The notes below the pieces were generated by a model that was given only the letters and a program-made list of their open reading frames with translations, ran no database searches and was not told the DNA's origin. A DNA stretch of 64,000 nucleotides. It comes from Virgibacillus subterraneus. Its GTDB lineage: Bacteria; Bacillota; Bacilli; Bacillales; Amphibacillaceae. Below, in pieces: positions 63,894 through 64,000 of this stretch; within the stretch, counting starts at the first letter, position 1; each line of letters opens with the position of its first letter. The stretch covers positions 62,001 through 126,000 of the forward strand of contig NZ_FOEH01000002.1 in assembly GCF_900110695.1 (NCBI RefSeq), read 5' to 3'. A program made the position numbers and the translations under genes.

Positions 63894-64000
63894 AATTTTA
63901 CAATAAAGCTAAGAAAGAGATCGTAATAGTTAGGAAGCAGTGAAAGGGAAGAGATGTCCTGGACTGAAAACATTTCTACTGTGGTAATTGTTACACTTCA
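63894..64000 (+). promoter_or_regulatory. T-box leader, 5' part, phenylalanine specifier (cut by window)
   Basis: GGACTGAAAAC (63960) matches GGCTGAAAAC of the thrS T-box, and TTC at 63997-63999 stands at the specifier place, a Phe codon. ysgA precedes pheST in B. subtilis, so this should be the pheST leader. Confidence 0.65.

Overview
The window is a stretch of low-GC Firmicute chromosome. Gene content and order match the ytkL-ytoI-nrnA-dnaE-accDA-pfkA-pyk-citZ-icd-mdh-phoPR-polA-coaE-gapB-speD-nrdR-dnaBI-thrS-infC-rpmI-rplT-ysd-sspI-ysgA backbone of Bacillus subtilis. Spore genes (ytrH, ytrI, ytxC, ytvI, sspI), sigma-E-like and sigma-W-like promoters, T-boxes and an L20 leader all point to an endospore-forming Bacillaceae. 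The two families of interspersed intergenic repeats remind me of Oceanobacillus/Virgibacillus-type genomes; that genus-level guess comes from memory and was not tested.

Layout. 1-4029: a DUF4178 / PspA / DUF4247 lipoprotein / DUF350 / membrane-fused spermidine-synthase-like cassette. 4101-4781: ytkL-type hydrolase. 4880-13875: a complete Gram-positive type IV pilus locus (three minor pseudopilins, PilB, PilT, PilC, major pilin, PilD, PilM, PilN, PilO), sitting where other Bacillaceae go straight from ytkL to ytoI. 14091-18764: ytoI, ytpI, nrnA, a ytzJ-like gene, ytrI and ytrH. 18908-26243: dnaE, malic enzyme, a FadR/GntR regulator and accDA, with a palindromic GntR-type operator on the malic enzyme promoter. 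26871-35421: glycolysis and TCA genes (pfkA, pyk, citZ, icd, mdh) with fxsA and ytvI between. 35681-38818: a MaoC-fold protein, phoPR with a short PhoR, and a 41-residue membrane peptide. 38888-48140: polA, mutM, coaE, gapB, speD, nrdR, dnaB, dnaI. 48625-53492: ytxC, T-box-controlled thrS, and infC-rpmI-rplT behind an L20 leader with an AUU start. 53560-57165: ysdA, a VTT-domain protein, a sigma-W-type ysdB/glycosylase pair, dUTPase and ysdC. 57286-62570: lytic transglycosylase and a four-gene ABC-2 export operon. 62793-64000: sspI, ysgA and the start of a second (Phe-type) T-box.

How the genes work together. Central carbon flow (pfkA, pyk, citZ, icd, mdh, gapB) and malonyl-CoA/NADPH supply (accDA, malic enzyme) lie beside replication and repair genes (dnaE, polA, mutM, dnaB, dnaI, dUTPase). 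SpeD at 44 kb makes the decarboxylated AdoMet that the membrane aminopropyltransferase at 2.5 kb is expected to use. The pilus locus is self-contained: it has extension and retraction motors, platform, peptidase and alignment proteins, but no outer-membrane PilP/PilQ, as expected for a Gram-positive.

Intergenic space is unusually rich in structure. At least nine copies of a roughly 90-bp hairpin repeat (family A) and four copies of a 200-420-bp GC-richer repeat (family B) lie between genes. No tRNA, rRNA, CRISPR array, IS element or prophage was seen.
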